Positions 7,984 through 15,806 of a DNA stretch of 30,219 bases are shown piece after piece. The DNA comes from JBKQVT01 sp052139835. Its GTDB lineage: Bacteria > Planctomycetota > Planctomycetia > Pirellulales > Thermoguttaceae. The notes beneath the pieces are model-generated. The model was not told where the DNA came from and did not search any database. It saw only the letters and a list, made by a program, of their open reading frames with translations. The DNA lies in the NCBI GenBank assembly GCA_052139835.1, contig JBKQVT010000066.1, forward strand, positions 1 to 30,219, read 5' to 3'. The translations under genes were made by a program, and so were the position numbers. How positions within the stretch are numbered: the first letter of the stretch is position 1; the number at the start of each line of letters is the position of its first letter.

Positions 7984-9009
7984 TTACGTCCCCTCTCCCG
8001 CCGGGAGAGGGTTAGGGTGAGGGCGAACTGTCAGTGGTTCTGCATCGCTTGTAAATCGCGCCAGCACGGTCGTGCCGGCCCGCACGCGGCGGCCTACGGT
8101 CACGTCGAGGGAAAGTCCCGGAACGTCCGAGAGGATCAATTCGGTCCGCGAGCCCAGCTTGATCATGCCGAACTTCTGCCCGCGGCCGAGCACTTCGCCG
8201 GGCCGCAGGTCGCAGACGATCCGCCGGGCGATGGCCCCGGAGATCTGCCGCACCACCAGCCGCCGATGCGGCGGCGACTCTTCCTCCAGGCCGATCCACA
8301 TATTTTCGTTCCGCAGCGCGCTTTCCGGCCGCAAGGCGTTGAGGAATTCCCCCGGGGCATAGCGCAAGGCCAGCACGCGGCACGCCAGCGGCGCGCGGTT
8401 GAGATGGACGTTGAAGATCGAGAGGAAGATGCCGATCCGCACGGCCGGCCCGCCGATGAACTCGTCCCGCTCCAAGTGCGTCACCTCGGCCACCGTGCCG
8501 TCGGCGGGCGAGACGACCAGCCCCGGCTCCTGCGGCACTCGCCGCGGCGGATCGCGGAAGAAATACACGATCAACCCCAGCGCCGCCGCGGGCAGCAGCG
8601 CCAGGTACCAAGAGAAATACGCGGCCAGCACGGTCAGCGCTGCCAGCGGCCAGCCCATCAACTGCAGCTCGGCCAGGCCCCAGCGGACAAACCCCAGGCG
8701 GCCCCGCCAGCGGAACGGATCATCGGCCTCGGCCCACCAATAGCCGCAGCGATTGCGGCAATACTTCAGGTCGCGGGGATCGAGGATCGCGTGGGGGGCG
8801 TCCTGGCGGTCGCCCTGGCGCAGGGCGGCCATGCGGGCGACGTAGCCGGGGCGGAAGTGCGTAAGCCACCATCGCCGCCAGCGGCCCCAGAGCAGTTCGA
8901 TCCGGCAGCACACCCCGCCGCCGGGCTGCACGCTTTGGATATTCTGCGGCAGCGGTTCCGGCGTGGCGCGATTCGGGATGGTTTCGGCGAGGTTCATGGG
9001 CTCATTCAT
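7984..9009 (-). CDS. psd: Phosphatidylserine decarboxylase with a repeat-encoded tail
   Basis: 341 residues from the ATG at 9007-9009. The C-terminal 200 residues are the decarboxylase: FFRDPPRRVP, SPADGTVAEV, FLSIFNVHLNRAP (the FNVHxNR motif) and the self-cleavage site LGSRTE, where the Ser becomes the pyruvoyl cofactor. Two hydrophobic helices precede it (about residues 115-150, MGWPLAALTVLAAYFSWYLA part). An N-terminal stretch of about 100 residues before the helices, with RDLKYCRNRCGYWW, is unusual and could bind metal. The last 13 residues (RPHPNPLPAGEGT) are translated from a dispersed intergenic repeat, so the original C-terminus has been replaced or extended. Any extension upstream of 9009 translates heptad DNA and is rejected. 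Confidence 0.95.
   Translation of the reverse strand: MNEPMNLAETIPNRATPEPLPQNIQSVQPGGGVCCRIELLWGRWRRWWLTHFRPGYVARMAALRQGDRQDAPHAILDPRDLKYCRNRCGYWWAEADDPFRWRGRLGFVRWGLAELQLMGWPLAALTVLAAYFSWYLALLPAAALGLIVYFFRDPPRRVPQEPGLVVSPADGTVAEVTHLERDEFIGGPAVRIGIFLSIFNVHLNRAPLACRVLALRYAPGEFLNALRPESALRNENMWIGLEEESPPHRRLVVRQISGAIARRIVCDLRPGEVLGRGQKFGMIKLGSRTELILSDVPGLSLDVTVGRRVRAGTTVLARFTSDAEPLTVRPHPNPLPAGEGT
7990..8024. repeat. REP-like palindrome inside the 3' end of psd
   Basis: CCCTCTCCCGCCGGGAGAGG is a perfect hairpin followed by GTTAGGGTGAGGGCG. A second copy in the opposite orientation is at 10578-10614. It encodes the PHPNPLPAGEG tail of Psd and gives the SD of pssA. Confidence 0.85.
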
Positions 9010-9067
9010 TGTGTAACCTCCCATCATACCCCCTCCCAGGCTGGGAGGGAAGGGGGAGGGTGGTCCA

Positions 9068-9200
9068 AGGGGGAGGGCGGGAGGCGGAGGGCGGAAGGCG
9101 GAAGGCTGCGAAACCGCAAGCGGTCCGCCGCCCGTAGTATTCATCCTTGATCCTTTATCCTTCCTTCTTCCTCCCCCCTTCCGCCTTCCGCCTTCCGCCT
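9068..9200. repeat. Heptad hairpin element, GGCGGAA family, with the GCGAAACCGCAAGCGG loop
   Basis: The left array 9068-9106 (GGCGGAG, GGCGGAA units) and the right array 9141-9200 (TTGATCC, TTTATCC, CGCCTTC units) bracket the dispersed motif GCGAAACCGCAAGCGG (about 9108-9123). The element lies between the divergent starts of psd and eno. The right array ends directly at the enolase -10 box. Confidence 0.85.
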
Positions 9201-9206
9201 TATAAT
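9201..9206 (+). promoter_or_regulatory. Candidate -10 box for enolase
   Basis: A perfect TATAAT lies directly after the CGCCTTC heptads and 57 nt before the chosen enolase start. No convincing -35 is visible: the position falls inside the heptad array, whose TTCCGC matches poorly. Confidence 0.5.
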
Positions 9207-9263
9207 GGTCCGCAAAGGATTGGAATATCGACGATGCCTCTTTTAGCAAGGAACATACGAGAC

Positions 9264-10547
9264 ATGAGCTCCACGATCGTAGACATCCGCGCCCGGCAGA
9301 TCCTCGACAGCCGGGGGAACCCCACCATTGAAGTCGACGTCGAGTTGGCCGATGGCTCGTTCGGCCGCGCGGCGGTGCCCAGCGGGGCCAGCACGGGAAT
9401 CCACGAGGCCTGGGAACTCCGCGACGACGACAAGTCCAAGTACCTCGGCAAGGGGGTCACGAAGGCCGTCGACAACGTCAACGGCAAGCTGGCCGACGAG
9501 CTTTGCGGCATGAACGCCATCGATCAGGCCGCCGTGGACGCGCGGATGATCGACCTCGACGGCACCGAGAACAAGAAGGAACTGGGGGCCAACGCCATCC
9601 TGGGCGTGTCGCTGGCCACCGCCCATGCCGCGGCCGACCACTGCGGGCTGCCGCTGTTCCGATACCTGGGCGGGGTGGGCGCCCGCATCCTGCCGGCGCC
9701 GATGATGAACATCCTCAACGGCGGCACGCACGCCGACAACGACGTCGACGTGCAGGAGTTCATGGTCATGCCCTTGGGCTTCGAGACCTTCAGCGACGCC
9801 ATCCGTTGCGGCTGCGAGGTCTTTCATAACCTGAAGAAAGTCCTCAAGGGCAAGAAGCTGGGCACCAACGTCGGCGACGAAGGCGGCTTCGCCCCCAACC
9901 TGAAGGGCAACGCCGAGGCCCTGGACCTGATCGTCGAGGCCATCGGCAAGGCGGGCTACGAGGCCGGCAAGCAGGCCTTCATCGCCCTGGACCCGGCCGC
10001 CTCGGCCTTCTATGACACCGAGAAGAAGACCTACGCCATCGACGGCAAGACAATCGACGCCGCCGCCCTGGTGGAGAAATATGCCGCCTGGGTCGACAAG
10101 TATCCCATCTGCTCGATCGAAGACGGCTTCGCCGAAGACGACTGGGCCGGCTTCAAGCTGATGACCGAGCGGCTCGGCCACAAGATCCAGTTGGTGGGCG
10201 ACGACATCTTCGTCACCAACGTGAAGCGGTTCCAGCGGGGCATCGACGAGGGCATCTGCAACAGCATCCTCATCAAGCTGAACCAGATCGGCACGCTCAC
10301 CGAAACCCTCGAAACCGTCGAGTTGGCCCGGCGCAATGGCTTCACCACCGTCATCAGCCATCGCAGCGGCGAGACCGAGGACGCCACGATCGCCGACCTG
10401 GCGGTGGCCCTGGGGACCGGCCAGATCAAGACCGGCTCGGCCTCGCGGACCGACCGCATGGCCAAGTACAACCAGTTGCTGCGGATCGAGGAAGTGCTGG
10501 GCGACGCCGCGATTTACGGCGGGCCGCTGTTCCGCAGGACACGCTGA
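9264..10547 (+). CDS. eno: Enolase
   Basis: 427 residues from the ATG at 9264, the usual enolase length. The enzyme converts 2-phosphoglycerate to phosphoenolpyruvate in glycolysis. Signatures in order: ARQILDSRGNPT near the N-terminus, the mobile loop AVPSGASTGIHEA, the GANAILGVSLA segment, NGGTHADN, the Mg-binding Asp and Glu in ALDPAASAF, IEDGF and VGDDIFVTN, the catalytic Lys in ILIKLNQIGTLTET, and the signature SHRSGETED. All catalytic motifs are present. The chosen start gives MSSTIVDIRARQ, matching the family N-terminus. AAGGA lies 11 nt upstream. An alternative ATG at 9234 would add 10 residues and is less likely. A TATAAT box at 9201 suggests its own promoter. Confidence 0.98.
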   Translation: MSSTIVDIRARQILDSRGNPTIEVDVELADGSFGRAAVPSGASTGIHEAWELRDDDKSKYLGKGVTKAVDNVNGKLADELCGMNAIDQAAVDARMIDLDGTENKKELGANAILGVSLATAHAAADHCGLPLFRYLGGVGARILPAPMMNILNGGTHADNDVDVQEFMVMPLGFETFSDAIRCGCEVFHNLKKVLKGKKLGTNVGDEGGFAPNLKGNAEALDLIVEAIGKAGYEAGKQAFIALDPAASAFYDTEKKTYAIDGKTIDAAALVEKYAAWVDKYPICSIEDGFAEDDWAGFKLMTERLGHKIQLVGDDIFVTNVKRFQRGIDEGICNSILIKLNQIGTLTETLETVELARRNGFTTVISHRSGETEDATIADLAVALGTGQIKTGSASRTDRMAKYNQLLRIEEVLGDAAIYGGPLFRRTR

Positions 10548-10577
10548 CGCGAGAGTCCCGGCGGCACCAGTCGCACA

Positions 10578-10614
10578 GCGCCCTCACCCTAACCCTCTCC
10601 CGGAGGGAGAGGGG
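10578..10614. repeat. REP-like palindrome downstream of enolase
   Basis: GCGCCCTCACCCTAACCC followed by the hairpin CTCTCCCGGAGGGAGAGG. It is the same repeat as at 7990-8024, in inverse orientation, with a slightly different hairpin tip. It ends about 10 nt before the next start codon, so its GGGAGAGGGGA could act as the ribosome-binding site. Confidence 0.85.
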
Positions 10615-10624
10615 AACTTTCCTT

Positions 10625-11158
10625 ATGAGCATCTTCATCGAAAGCCCCTGGCCGGCGATCCTCCTGGGCATCCTCGGCGAGGCCATTTTGGCCGTCATCC
10701 TCGTCCGCACGGGGCGGGGAGTGCTGCTGGTGGCCATGGCCGGCGTGCTGGCCGCCTCGCTCCTGGGCGTGGCCGTCGAACGGCTGGTGGTCACCGACAG
10801 CAAACTCATCAAGGCCGTGCTCTACGACACCAGGGACGCCCTGGTGGCCAACGACTTGAAACGTGTGTGGGCGCACGTCGCGGCGGAGGACACCAACACC
10901 CGCCAGCGGGCCCGCGAGGTCCTCAGCCAAGGGGAAATCACCGAGCTGAAGATCACCTACCTCACCATCGACATCAACCGCTTGACCAGCCCGCCCACCG
11001 CCAAGGCCATGCTGAACGTGCGGGTGACGGGCAGGGACAAGCGCGGCGAGATCAGCGGGCTGACCGGGGTCGGGAAGATCAGCGTGGACCTGCGCCGCGA
11101 CCCGGACCCAATCGGCTGGATCATCACCGGCCACGAGGCGACTCCCGACCCGCGGTAA
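10625..11158 (+). CDS. Conserved hypothetical membrane protein
   Basis: 177 residues. Two adjacent transmembrane helices form the N-terminus (about residues 8-27, PAILLGILGEAILAVILV, and 32-51, VLLVAMAGVLAASLLGVA). The remaining 125 residues are soluble and resemble a small alpha+beta (NTF2- or Tim44-like) fold: a helix-rich start (LIKAVLYDTRDALVANDLKRVWAHV) and then beta-strands (ITELKITYLTIDINRL, AKAMLNVRVTG, GKISVDLRRD). I recognise the type from planctomycetes but no function. The ATG is preceded by purines from the REP-like repeat (GAGAGGGGAAC). It follows enolase in the same direction with a gap of 77 nt. Confidence 0.75.
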   Translation: MSIFIESPWPAILLGILGEAILAVILVRTGRGVLLVAMAGVLAASLLGVAVERLVVTDSKLIKAVLYDTRDALVANDLKRVWAHVAAEDTNTRQRAREVLSQGEITELKITYLTIDINRLTSPPTAKAMLNVRVTGRDKRGEISGLTGVGKISVDLRRDPDPIGWIITGHEATPDPR

Positions 11159-11169
11159 GGGGCCGTCGC

Positions 11170-11248
11170 GAGCCGCGAGGTTTATCCCCGCGGTTGTCTA
11201 GCCGCCGCTGGAAGCGCTGCCCAACCGCCGGGATAAACCCGGCGGCTC
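11170..11248. repeat. Long inverted repeat between convergent genes (GTTTATCC type)
   Basis: Arms of 27 bp (11170-11196 and 11222-11248) match at 24 positions when one is reversed and complemented; both contain the core GGTTTATCC and flanking GAGCCGC. The loop is 25 nt. It sits between two genes that end toward each other and could act as a bidirectional transcript end. There is no T-run. A related core (GGGGTTTATCC, GCGGCTCGC) occurs at about 25311-25336. Confidence 0.8.
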
Positions 11249-11278
11249 GCTGGCTGGAAAGCGCCGCTGGGGTCAATT

Positions 11279-11923
11279 TCAGGGAGGCGGTGGCGGCGTC
11301 CCACCGGACTGGCCGCCGCCGGGCTGACCGCCGTTCCACTGGCCACCTTGACCGTTCCACTGGCCGCCACCGGGCTGACCGCCGTTCCACTGGCCACCTT
11401 GGCCGTTCCACTGGCCACCTTGACCGCCCCATTGGCCACCCTGGCCGCCCCATTGGCCGCCTTGACCGCCACAGTGACCGCCTTGGCCGCCACACTGCGG
11501 TTGCTGATTGGGCCAAAAGGCCGGAGACGGCCCGTTCGGCGAAGGTCCTTGTCCAGCGAAATTCTGCCACGACGGATAAGACATCGGCCAGGGGCTATAA
11601 GGCGTGGCGCCAGGGCGATAGGGATACTCCCATTCGCCGTAGGGGCGAATCCCCAGGCCCAGGCCCCAGGTCTGCAGGAGGTGGAGGTGGTCGGCGCTAT
11701 CGCCTGCACACAGGCTGATCGTGTTGTGGCGATAGCCGCTTTCCTGGTAGGTGTCGTCGTAGCGGAGGATGGCGGGCGCCTCGGGGCAGTATTGCACGAC
11801 CCGTTGGCCGTCCAGCGGCGAATGCGTGTAACGTGTGGGGGCGAAAATCCAGCTACCGTCGTCCGCCCCGGCGGCGGCCGGCAGGGCGGCCAGCGCCAGG
11901 GTCCAAGCAAGTTGCAGTCTCAT
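11279..11923 (-). CDS. Secreted protein with a Gly/Gln/Trp repeat tail
   Basis: 214 residues. A signal peptide is clear (MRLQLAWTLALAALPAAAGA, cleavage near residue 20). The middle (about 21-125) is rich in Tyr, Pro and Trp and contains two cysteines (QYCPEAP, SLCAGD). The C-terminal 75 residues are low complexity: GGQGGQW and NGQGGQWNGGQPGGG units repeated several times, ending in PPPPP. DNA 11282-11480 shows the same units as imperfect 21- and 36-nt repeats. No family was recognised. It may be an envelope or surface protein, as the tail resembles flexible or adhesive Gly-rich tracts. No strong SD precedes the ATG at 11921-11923. Confidence 0.65.
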   Translation of the reverse strand: MRLQLAWTLALAALPAAAGADDGSWIFAPTRYTHSPLDGQRVVQYCPEAPAILRYDDTYQESGYRHNTISLCAGDSADHLHLLQTWGLGLGIRPYGEWEYPYRPGATPYSPWPMSYPSWQNFAGQGPSPNGPSPAFWPNQQPQCGGQGGHCGGQGGQWGGQGGQWGGQGGQWNGQGGQWNGGQPGGGQWNGQGGQWNGGQPGGGQSGGTPPPPP

Positions 11924-12005
11924 GGGAGTTCATCATTTGCTGTCAGTACGAGGGGGATCGAAGAGTCGTCTATTTACTGCGGGCGGGCCCGCCCGCCGCC
12001 TATTG

Positions 12006-12491
12006 CTACGGTGCACCTTTCACCACCAGGAGTTGCGCCTTGACCGGATCGTAAACGTAGCGGTGGCCGGCCGGCAGCGCGGGCAACTGGATGCTGTTGG
12101 CCGCGATGATTTCCTGCATGAATTCTTTTTGGGTCTTCGGATTGTGTCCCGTGGTCGCCAAATTGATTTGCATCGCCTTGGGGATGAGGATTTCAAAGGC
12201 GATGCGTTCCTTGACGGAGAACAACGCGGCGATGGGAACCGTGATGGGAGCGGCCAGCGAATCGCCGTCTTCGCGGCCCTTCTGGCCGACACCGACTTGC
12301 GCCTTGGTCGCTTTCGGACCGGGGGCCGCCGCCGCGGTGCCGGCCGTCGTGGCGCCGACCGCCGCAGTGCCGGCCGTCGCGACGGGCTTGGGCTCAGGCG
12401 TTGCCGGCTTTGTCCACTCGTCCCCGCCGCAGCCGGCTGCCAGGGCGATCGCCATGGCCGCCAGGGGCAAAAGGAGGATGTTCTGTCGCAT
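12006..12491 (-). CDS. Putative lipoprotein of unknown function
   Basis: 161 residues from the ATG at 12489-12491. A type II signal peptide with a lipobox is clear (MRQNILLLPLAAMAIALAAGC, Cys about residue 21). An Ala/Thr/Pro-rich linker follows (about 25-65). The remaining 95 residues form a soluble domain (FEILIPKAMQINLATTGHNP, KTQKEFMQEIIAANSIQLP, AGHRYVYDPVKAQLLVVKG). I recall this last pattern, a tail of the type YVYDPxxAQLLV, from planctomycete lipoproteins, but know no function. The first 98 nt overlap the 3' end of surE in another frame, so translation may be coupled. The ORF continues upstream to 12596 without a credible start. Confidence 0.7.
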   Translation of the reverse strand: MRQNILLLPLAAMAIALAAGCGGDEWTKPATPEPKPVATAGTAAVGATTAGTAAAAPGPKATKAQVGVGQKGREDGDSLAAPITVPIAALFSVKERIAFEILIPKAMQINLATTGHNPKTQKEFMQEIIAANSIQLPALPAGHRYVYDPVKAQLLVVKGAP

Positions 12492-13317
12492 GGTGGTGCT
12501 CGCTTTTTGTTTGGGACGGCTCTGTCTGGGGCAGGTCGCCGAAGTCGAACCGCCAGCCTTCCATTTCCGCCAAGACCGCTTTCCGGCTGAGATCATAATC
12601 CAGGGGCGTGAGCGTAATCAATCCCTTGGCCAATGCGGAGAGGTCGGTCTCGTGCTCGGAGGATCGTGGCGGCGGCCCTCCGGTCAGCCAGTAGTAATTG
12701 CGGCCCCAGGGATCCTGACGCTTTTCAAAGCTATCGTCGTAGCGGGTCACGCTCATCGGCACGCTGGAGAGCCGCGGCGCAGTGCTCAAGGCCGCCGTGG
12801 GGATGTTCATGTTGTACAGTTGCGGCGCGGCGTCCTTTTGGGCGAGGATTTGTTCGATCACGATGCGGGCCAGGTGGGCCGCGCGATCCAGTTGCGGATG
12901 GGGGTCGAACTGCATCGAGACGGCGATGCTGGTGATGCCGAAGAACGCCCCTTCGATGGCGGCCGCCACCGTGCCCGAATAGAGCACGTTGATGCCGGCG
13001 TTCAGGCCGCTATTGATGCCGCTGACGACCAACTCCGGCGGCTCGGGGCAGAACTCGGCCACGCCGATCTTCACGCAGTCGGCCGGGCTGCCTTGGACGG
13101 CCCAGCCCCAGCGCTCGCCCGGCCGGCCCGGATACCGGCCATCGTGGAAAATTTCCTTGACAATCAGCGGGGTCAGGTAGGTGATCGAGTGACCTACGCC
13201 GCTCTGCTCGGTGGCGGGGGCCACCACGGTGACCTCGCCCAGCCGGCGCAACTGCCGCTCCATCGCCGCCAATCCAGGGGCGTAAATCCCATCGTCATTG
13301 GTGAGCAGGATTCGCAC
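12394..13317 (-). CDS. surE: 5'/3'-nucleotidase SurE with an extended C-terminus
   Basis: 307 residues starting at a GTG (13315-13317). SurE is a metal-dependent nucleoside monophosphatase. The metal site is intact: LLTNDDGIYAPG at the N-terminus (the paired Asp), a Ser in APATEQSGVGHSIT, and Asn in SGINSGLNAG. The motif GSPADCVKIG and YSGTVAAAIEG also match the family. The family length is about 250-265 residues. The final 40 residues here (after DFGDLPQTEP) are polar and basic, and overlap the following lipoprotein gene by 98 nt in another frame. The overlap region may be read-through sequence after loss of an earlier stop. A purine stretch (AAAGGGATGGG) lies upstream of the GTG. Confidence 0.93.
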   Translation of the reverse strand: MRILLTNDDGIYAPGLAAMERQLRRLGEVTVVAPATEQSGVGHSITYLTPLIVKEIFHDGRYPGRPGERWGWAVQGSPADCVKIGVAEFCPEPPELVVSGINSGLNAGINVLYSGTVAAAIEGAFFGITSIAVSMQFDPHPQLDRAAHLARIVIEQILAQKDAAPQLYNMNIPTAALSTAPRLSSVPMSVTRYDDSFEKRQDPWGRNYYWLTGGPPPRSSEHETDLSALAKGLITLTPLDYDLSRKAVLAEMEGWRFDFGDLPQTEPSQTKSEHHHATEHPPFAPGGHGDRPGSRLRRGRVDKAGNA

Positions 13318-14052
13318 GCCAGGGGCCCATCCCTTTCCGAAACGCCCGCCGTTGGTCTGCCCAAAAAAGACGGCCCAGTGCCGCCGCCGGGGCGCGAGGA
13401 GCTATCTCCATCATAGTCAGAGGTGCCGCTGATCACAAGAGGCGGCTTCCTAACCAGTTGTCCTGCTTGGGGTTATGTGCCGTGCCCCCGGAGATCTATC
13501 GACCCGTCCATTTCGTGGTCGCCGATATCCCCGTTGCAGTTTGCCCGGACTTTGATAAGATTGAGTGGTCGGCGTTTTTACACTAGACACACAAGTAAGA
13601 AATGATCGGTTAACAAATGCCTTCGGGATCCCTCTAAGGGTGGGCCAAGGGCAACGCACAGCGAGTATTCGAACGGTTTTTTTGCAGCAGGAACCAACCA
13701 GTTTTCGGGCGTCGGCGCGATGATGGAGTGGCTTTTCATCCTGATCGGGATTCTGCACGGCCTCTGGGCGGACGGGTCCGCGCGGCCGTGTCGGGTTGGG
13801 GATGAGGGGGCGCTGCCGGGCGGGCCGATGCCGCTGGATCTTTTCTTGTCGGGATGGTACGCGATCCCGTCGGTCTGTAGCAACCTCTCGAAGCCCGCGC
13901 GCCCGGCCGGCGCTTAGTCGGTCCGGGGGGGCAGCGGCGCTGCCTCCTGCGTCCAGCTTTTTGGGGATCCGTGCGCGATGCCGTGGGACGCTGGCGTCCC
14001 GGGACGGCAAGGGCCGAAGGCGCGTGGTTGACTCGATTCCGAGGGGAAAACC
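13318..14052. other. 735-nt intergenic region between divergent surE and rny
   Basis: No convincing gene. The right part (13720-13917) contains a 65-codon plus-strand frame beginning MMEWLFILIGILHGLW, with a hydrophobic start but no clear family and no strong SD; it could be a small membrane peptide or chance. The centre (13550-13620) is AT-rich compared with its surroundings, which is where divergent promoters would be expected, but I could not fix -35/-10 pairs. Close to rny is a perfect hairpin GGGACGC-TG-GCGTCCC (about 13984-13999). The large minus-strand frame crossing this region is a shadow of rny. Confidence 0.4.
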
Positions 14053-15612
14053 ATGACACCCGTTGCCACCGCCGTGGTGATTATTACCGCGGTGCTCTCT
14101 GCCGCCCTGACCTTCATGCTGAAGGCGTTGCTGGACCATCTCCGCCGTCGCGACGCCGAATTGGAATCCAAGGAGATCGTCCGCCGCGCCCAGCAGGAGG
14201 TGGAGAACCGCCGCCGCGAGGCCGAGTTGGAAATCAAGGAACAGACGATCCAGGCCCAGGGCGAAAGCGAAAAGGAGCTCCGCCGCCTGCGGGGCGAGCT
14301 CCACGAGCGCGAACGCCTCTTGGACAAGCGCCAGGACGCCTTGGAGGAACAGGCCGAGCAGCTTCGCAAGCAGGAGAAGATCGTCGAGGGCACGCAGCGC
14401 AAGCTGACGGAAAAGATCCAGGACTCCAACCGCCGCAAGGAGGAGCTTTCCAAGCTCCTCGACTTGCAGCGGCAGACGCTGCACGAGCTCAGCGGCCTGA
14501 GCCGCGAGGAGGCCACCAGGCGGTTGCTGGAACTCCTCGACCTGCAACTGCAACAGGAGACCGGCGCCCTGATCCTCCGCCATGAGAAAAAGGCCGCCGA
14601 GGTCTGCGAACAGCAGTCGCGGGAGGTCTTGCTCACCTGCCTGCAGCGCTACGCCGCCGCGCACACCGGCGAGAGCACCACCAGCACCGTGGGCATTTCC
14701 AACGACGAGATGAAAGGGCGCATCATCGGCCGCGAGGGGCGCAACATCCGCGCCTTCGAGAAGGCCACGGGCGTGGACGTCATCATCGACGACACCCCCG
14801 GCGTGGTGATCGTCAGCGCCTTCGACACGATCCGCCGCGAGGTGGCGCGGATCGCGCTGAACAAGCTGATCGCCGACGGCCGCATCCATCCTTCCCGCAT
14901 CGAGGAAATCGTCGCCGCCACGCAGCAAGAACTGGAGCGGCACATTCAGAAGGTGGGCGAGGAGGCCTGCCACGAGGTGGACGTCCACGGCGTCCACGAG
15001 CGGATCGTCAACCTGCTGGGCCGCCTGCACTTCCGCACCAGCTACAGCCAGAACGTGCTGCGGCACAGCATCGAGGTGGCGTTCATCGCCGGCATGTTGG
15101 CCGAGGAGATCGGCCTGAATGGTCCCTTGGCGCGGCGCTGCGGCCTGCTGCACGACATCGGCAAGGCCGCCGACCACGAGGCCGAAGGCGGCCATCCGAA
15201 AATCGGCGCCGATCTGCTGAAACGCTACGGCGAGCGCCCCGAGGTGGTACACGCCGCCGCCGGCCACCACGACGACCTGCGGATCGACAACCCCTACACG
15301 GTGCTGGTCTCCGCGGCGGACGCCTGCAGCGCCTCGCGGCCCGGGGCCCGTCGCGAAACCCTGGAACGCTACGTCAAACGCATGGAAGAGCTGGAGTCGA
15401 TCGCCGGCCGCTTCCCCGGCGTCGAGCAGGCCTTCGCCATTCAGGCCGGCCGCGAACTGCGGGTGCTGGTCAGCTCCAAGGAAACCACCGACGAGACGGC
15501 CGCCAAGATCTGCCACGACATCGCCCGCGCCTTCGAGCAGCAGCTCACCTATCCGGGCGAGATCAAGGTCACGGTCCTGCGGGAGACCCGGCACGTGGAA
15601 ATGGCAAGGTGA
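14053..15612 (+). CDS. rny: Ribonuclease Y
   Basis: 519 residues, the standard RNase Y length. An N-terminal transmembrane helix (ATAVVIITAVLSAALTFML, about residues 4-22) anchors it. A long charged coiled coil follows (about 25-200: repeated Glu/Arg/Lys heptads such as QQEVENRRREAELEIKEQ). Next is a KH RNA-binding domain with GREGRNIRAFEKATGVD, then the HD phosphodiesterase domain with the catalytic LLHDIGKA and GHHDD, and AADACSASRPGARRET at the end. It initiates mRNA decay by endonucleolytic cleavage at the membrane. GAGGGG lies 7 nt before the ATG. ymdB follows in the same direction, as in Firmicutes. Confidence 0.97.
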   Translation: MTPVATAVVIITAVLSAALTFMLKALLDHLRRRDAELESKEIVRRAQQEVENRRREAELEIKEQTIQAQGESEKELRRLRGELHERERLLDKRQDALEEQAEQLRKQEKIVEGTQRKLTEKIQDSNRRKEELSKLLDLQRQTLHELSGLSREEATRRLLELLDLQLQQETGALILRHEKKAAEVCEQQSREVLLTCLQRYAAAHTGESTTSTVGISNDEMKGRIIGREGRNIRAFEKATGVDVIIDDTPGVVIVSAFDTIRREVARIALNKLIADGRIHPSRIEEIVAATQQELERHIQKVGEEACHEVDVHGVHERIVNLLGRLHFRTSYSQNVLRHSIEVAFIAGMLAEEIGLNGPLARRCGLLHDIGKAADHEAEGGHPKIGADLLKRYGERPEVVHAAAGHHDDLRIDNPYTVLVSAADACSASRPGARRETLERYVKRMEELESIAGRFPGVEQAFAIQAGRELRVLVSSKETTDETAAKICHDIARAFEQQLTYPGEIKVTVLRETRHVEMAR

Positions 15613-15614
15613 AA

Positions 15615-15789
15615 AGGGATTTGGGGATTTGGGGATTTGGGGATTTAGGGACGGAGGTTGGTGTGTAAGTCGTGTGTGCGCCGCCTGCGGTTTCGCAGCC
15701 CCCGCGACGCAGTCGCGGGGCTTTTCCGATCCCAAATCCCCAAATCCCCAAATCCCCAAATCCCCAAATCCCTAAATCCCTAAATCCCT
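15615..15789. repeat. Heptad hairpin element, GGGATTT family, with a structured loop
   Basis: The left array 15615-15650 and right array 15729-15789 are almost perfect complements (GGGATTTGGGG.../...CCCCAAATCCC). The loop contains GCCTGCGGTTTCGCAGCC (the dispersed motif) and a perfect 9-bp hairpin CCCCGCGAC-GCA-GTCGCGGGG (15700-15720). It separates rny and ymdB, which are co-directional. The left strand fits a G-quadruplex pattern. Confidence 0.9.
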
Positions 15790-15806
15790 ATTTGAAAGCC
15801 TCTCCT

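Noticed and set aside
7306..9150. 614-codon plus-strand frame
   Set aside because: Antisense to pssA and psd, both of which carry complete active-site motifs; the frame is rich in His/Gln/Arg without a fold and runs through repeats.
13450..15759. 769-codon open frame on the minus strand opposite rny
   Set aside because: It mirrors rny exactly, has Gly/Leu/Asp-rich composition typical of antisense frames in GC-rich genes, and shows no domain. Rny has all its motifs.
15615..15789. CRISPR array
   Set aside because: The units are 7 bp with no unique spacers, and no cas genes are present.
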